Shown here one piece after another: positions 15,149-15,646 of a DNA stretch of 15,646 nt. Below the pieces are notes generated by a model that saw nothing but the letters and a program-made list of their open reading frames with translations, had not been told where the DNA came from and searched no databases. The translations under genes were made by a program, and so were the position numbers. This stretch comes from CAZSDW01 sp964605705 (GTDB taxonomy: Bacteria; Fidelibacterota; UBA2242), in assembly GCA_964605705.1 (NCBI GenBank), contig CAZSDW010000062.1, forward strand, positions 1-15,646. Direction: 5' to 3'. The number at the start of each line of letters is the position of its first letter. Position 1 is the stretch's first letter.

Positions 15149-15646
15149 TTATTTAATAACTGCGAATTTTCCCAGTTTCTCATCGCTGGTTAATTTTGAC
15201 TGAACATGATAGAGATACATGCCGGCAGCGATTTCCAAATTCTCCTTCGTCAGCATATCCCAATGGGCAATCCCGTCATCCTCACTGTTGTTTACATCAA
15301 TTACATCGACCAGAACACCACTGACCGTAAATATTTTAATGGTACACTGCGCCGGAAGATGGGTAAACATCAGTTGGCGACGCTGGTTCAGATACCAGTT
15401 GGCAACCGCTGTCTCCATCGCATTTGTCGCAACATAAGGATTTGGTACGACCTTAATGTCTTTCATCGTGTTTGTCAATTCTATTTCATCCAAATTGCCA
15501 CTAGGTAAGATTTTAAATTTGATGGAATCCGTATGGAAAAATGGTCGATCAAAAGTGACATGATAGACATCTCCCCCATGGGGTAACTGGGTTTCATCTC
15601 CGAAAGCCGACAGAAAATCGATAGCAAATACGGCTCCTGCCCAGGT
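15149..15646 (-). CDS. C-terminal part of a secreted protein with FlgD-like/sorting domain (5' end beyond window)
   Basis: The reverse strand is open from the window edge to a TAA at 15149, giving 165 residues with no start needed inside the window. The last ~95 residues contain VVPNPYVATNAMET, RQLMFTHLPAQCTIKIFTV, a GIAHWDML block and GMYLYHVQSK, ending FAVIK. This is the FlgD-Ig/type A sorting-like fold found at the C-terminus of large extracellular proteins in FCB lineages. The preceding 70 residues (GGDVYHVTFDRPFFHTDSIK) look like the end of a beta-rich ectodomain, and I do not recognise its family. It lies just upstream of the PorV/PorQ-like gene, an arrangement I believe is common in these lineages. 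Function beyond extracellular location is unknown. Confidence 0.8.
   Translation of the reverse strand, partial: TWAGAVFAIDFLSAFGDETQLPHGGDVYHVTFDRPFFHTDSIKFKILPSGNLDEIELTNTMKDIKVVPNPYVATNAMETAVANWYLNQRRQLMFTHLPAQCTIKIFTVSGVLVDVIDVNNSEDDGIAHWDMLTKENLEIAAGMYLYHVQSKLTSDEKLGKFAVIK

Noticed and set aside
15106..15183. 26-residue N-terminal extension of the PorV-like gene
   Set aside because: It would overlap the preceding gene, precedes a perfectly placed signal peptide, and the internal ATG at 15105 has its own ribosome binding site.

Overview
The window looks like bacterial chromosome from a member of the FCB group, most likely a candidate-phylum lineage such as Marinimicrobia, Calditrichota or KSB1. 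I infer this from several features. Three proteins carry C-terminal sorting (type A CTD / FlgD-like) domains with an N[YF]PNPFN signature or an ending in LK or IK. A PorV/PorQ-family outer-membrane protein lies beside one of them. Coding density is moderate, with AT-rich spacers holding degenerate short repeats. I cannot fix the phylum from sequence alone.

Left end (1-1841, minus strand): the start of an ORF6N-domain protein, running off the window edge, and a complete type I restriction-modification methyltransferase, hsdM. The hsdR and hsdS partners would lie to the left, outside the window. A perfect 29-bp palindrome fills the gap between the two genes, and a near-copy of its core lies inside the ORF6N gene. 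A 277-bp AT-rich spacer separates hsdM from a divergent HAD-IIA sugar-phosphatase-like gene on the plus strand (2119-2961). That gene ends in a GATTGATGATTG-type minisatellite.

Centre and right (3162-15646, all minus strand): eight genes in the same direction. In transcription order they are a 5'-truncated protein ending in a sorting-like domain, a PorV/PorQ-like beta-barrel protein, a SurA/PrsA-like lipoprotein, a circularly permuted GH16 lichenase with Ig-like, malectin and sorting domains, a full-length BglX-type GH3 beta-glucosidase, a GH16 laminarinase-type lipoprotein, a barley-ExoI-type GH3 exo-glucanase, and a GH5 enzyme with a CBM6 module and a sorting domain. A 221-bp MITE-like element with 21-bp terminal inverted repeats lies between the last two.

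Together these genes read as a beta-glucan (mixed-linkage glucan and laminarin) degradation locus. Endo-enzymes with sorting domains would be exported and surface-anchored, the GH16 lipoprotein would sit on a membrane, and the two GH3 enzymes would finish oligosaccharides to glucose. The PorV-like protein and the SurA-like chaperone would serve export or outer-membrane assembly. No SusC/SusD pair, transporter or regulator is visible. The most notable single gene is the lichenase, whose domain order matches the natural circular permutation known from Fibrobacter succinogenes 1,3-1,4-beta-glucanase.
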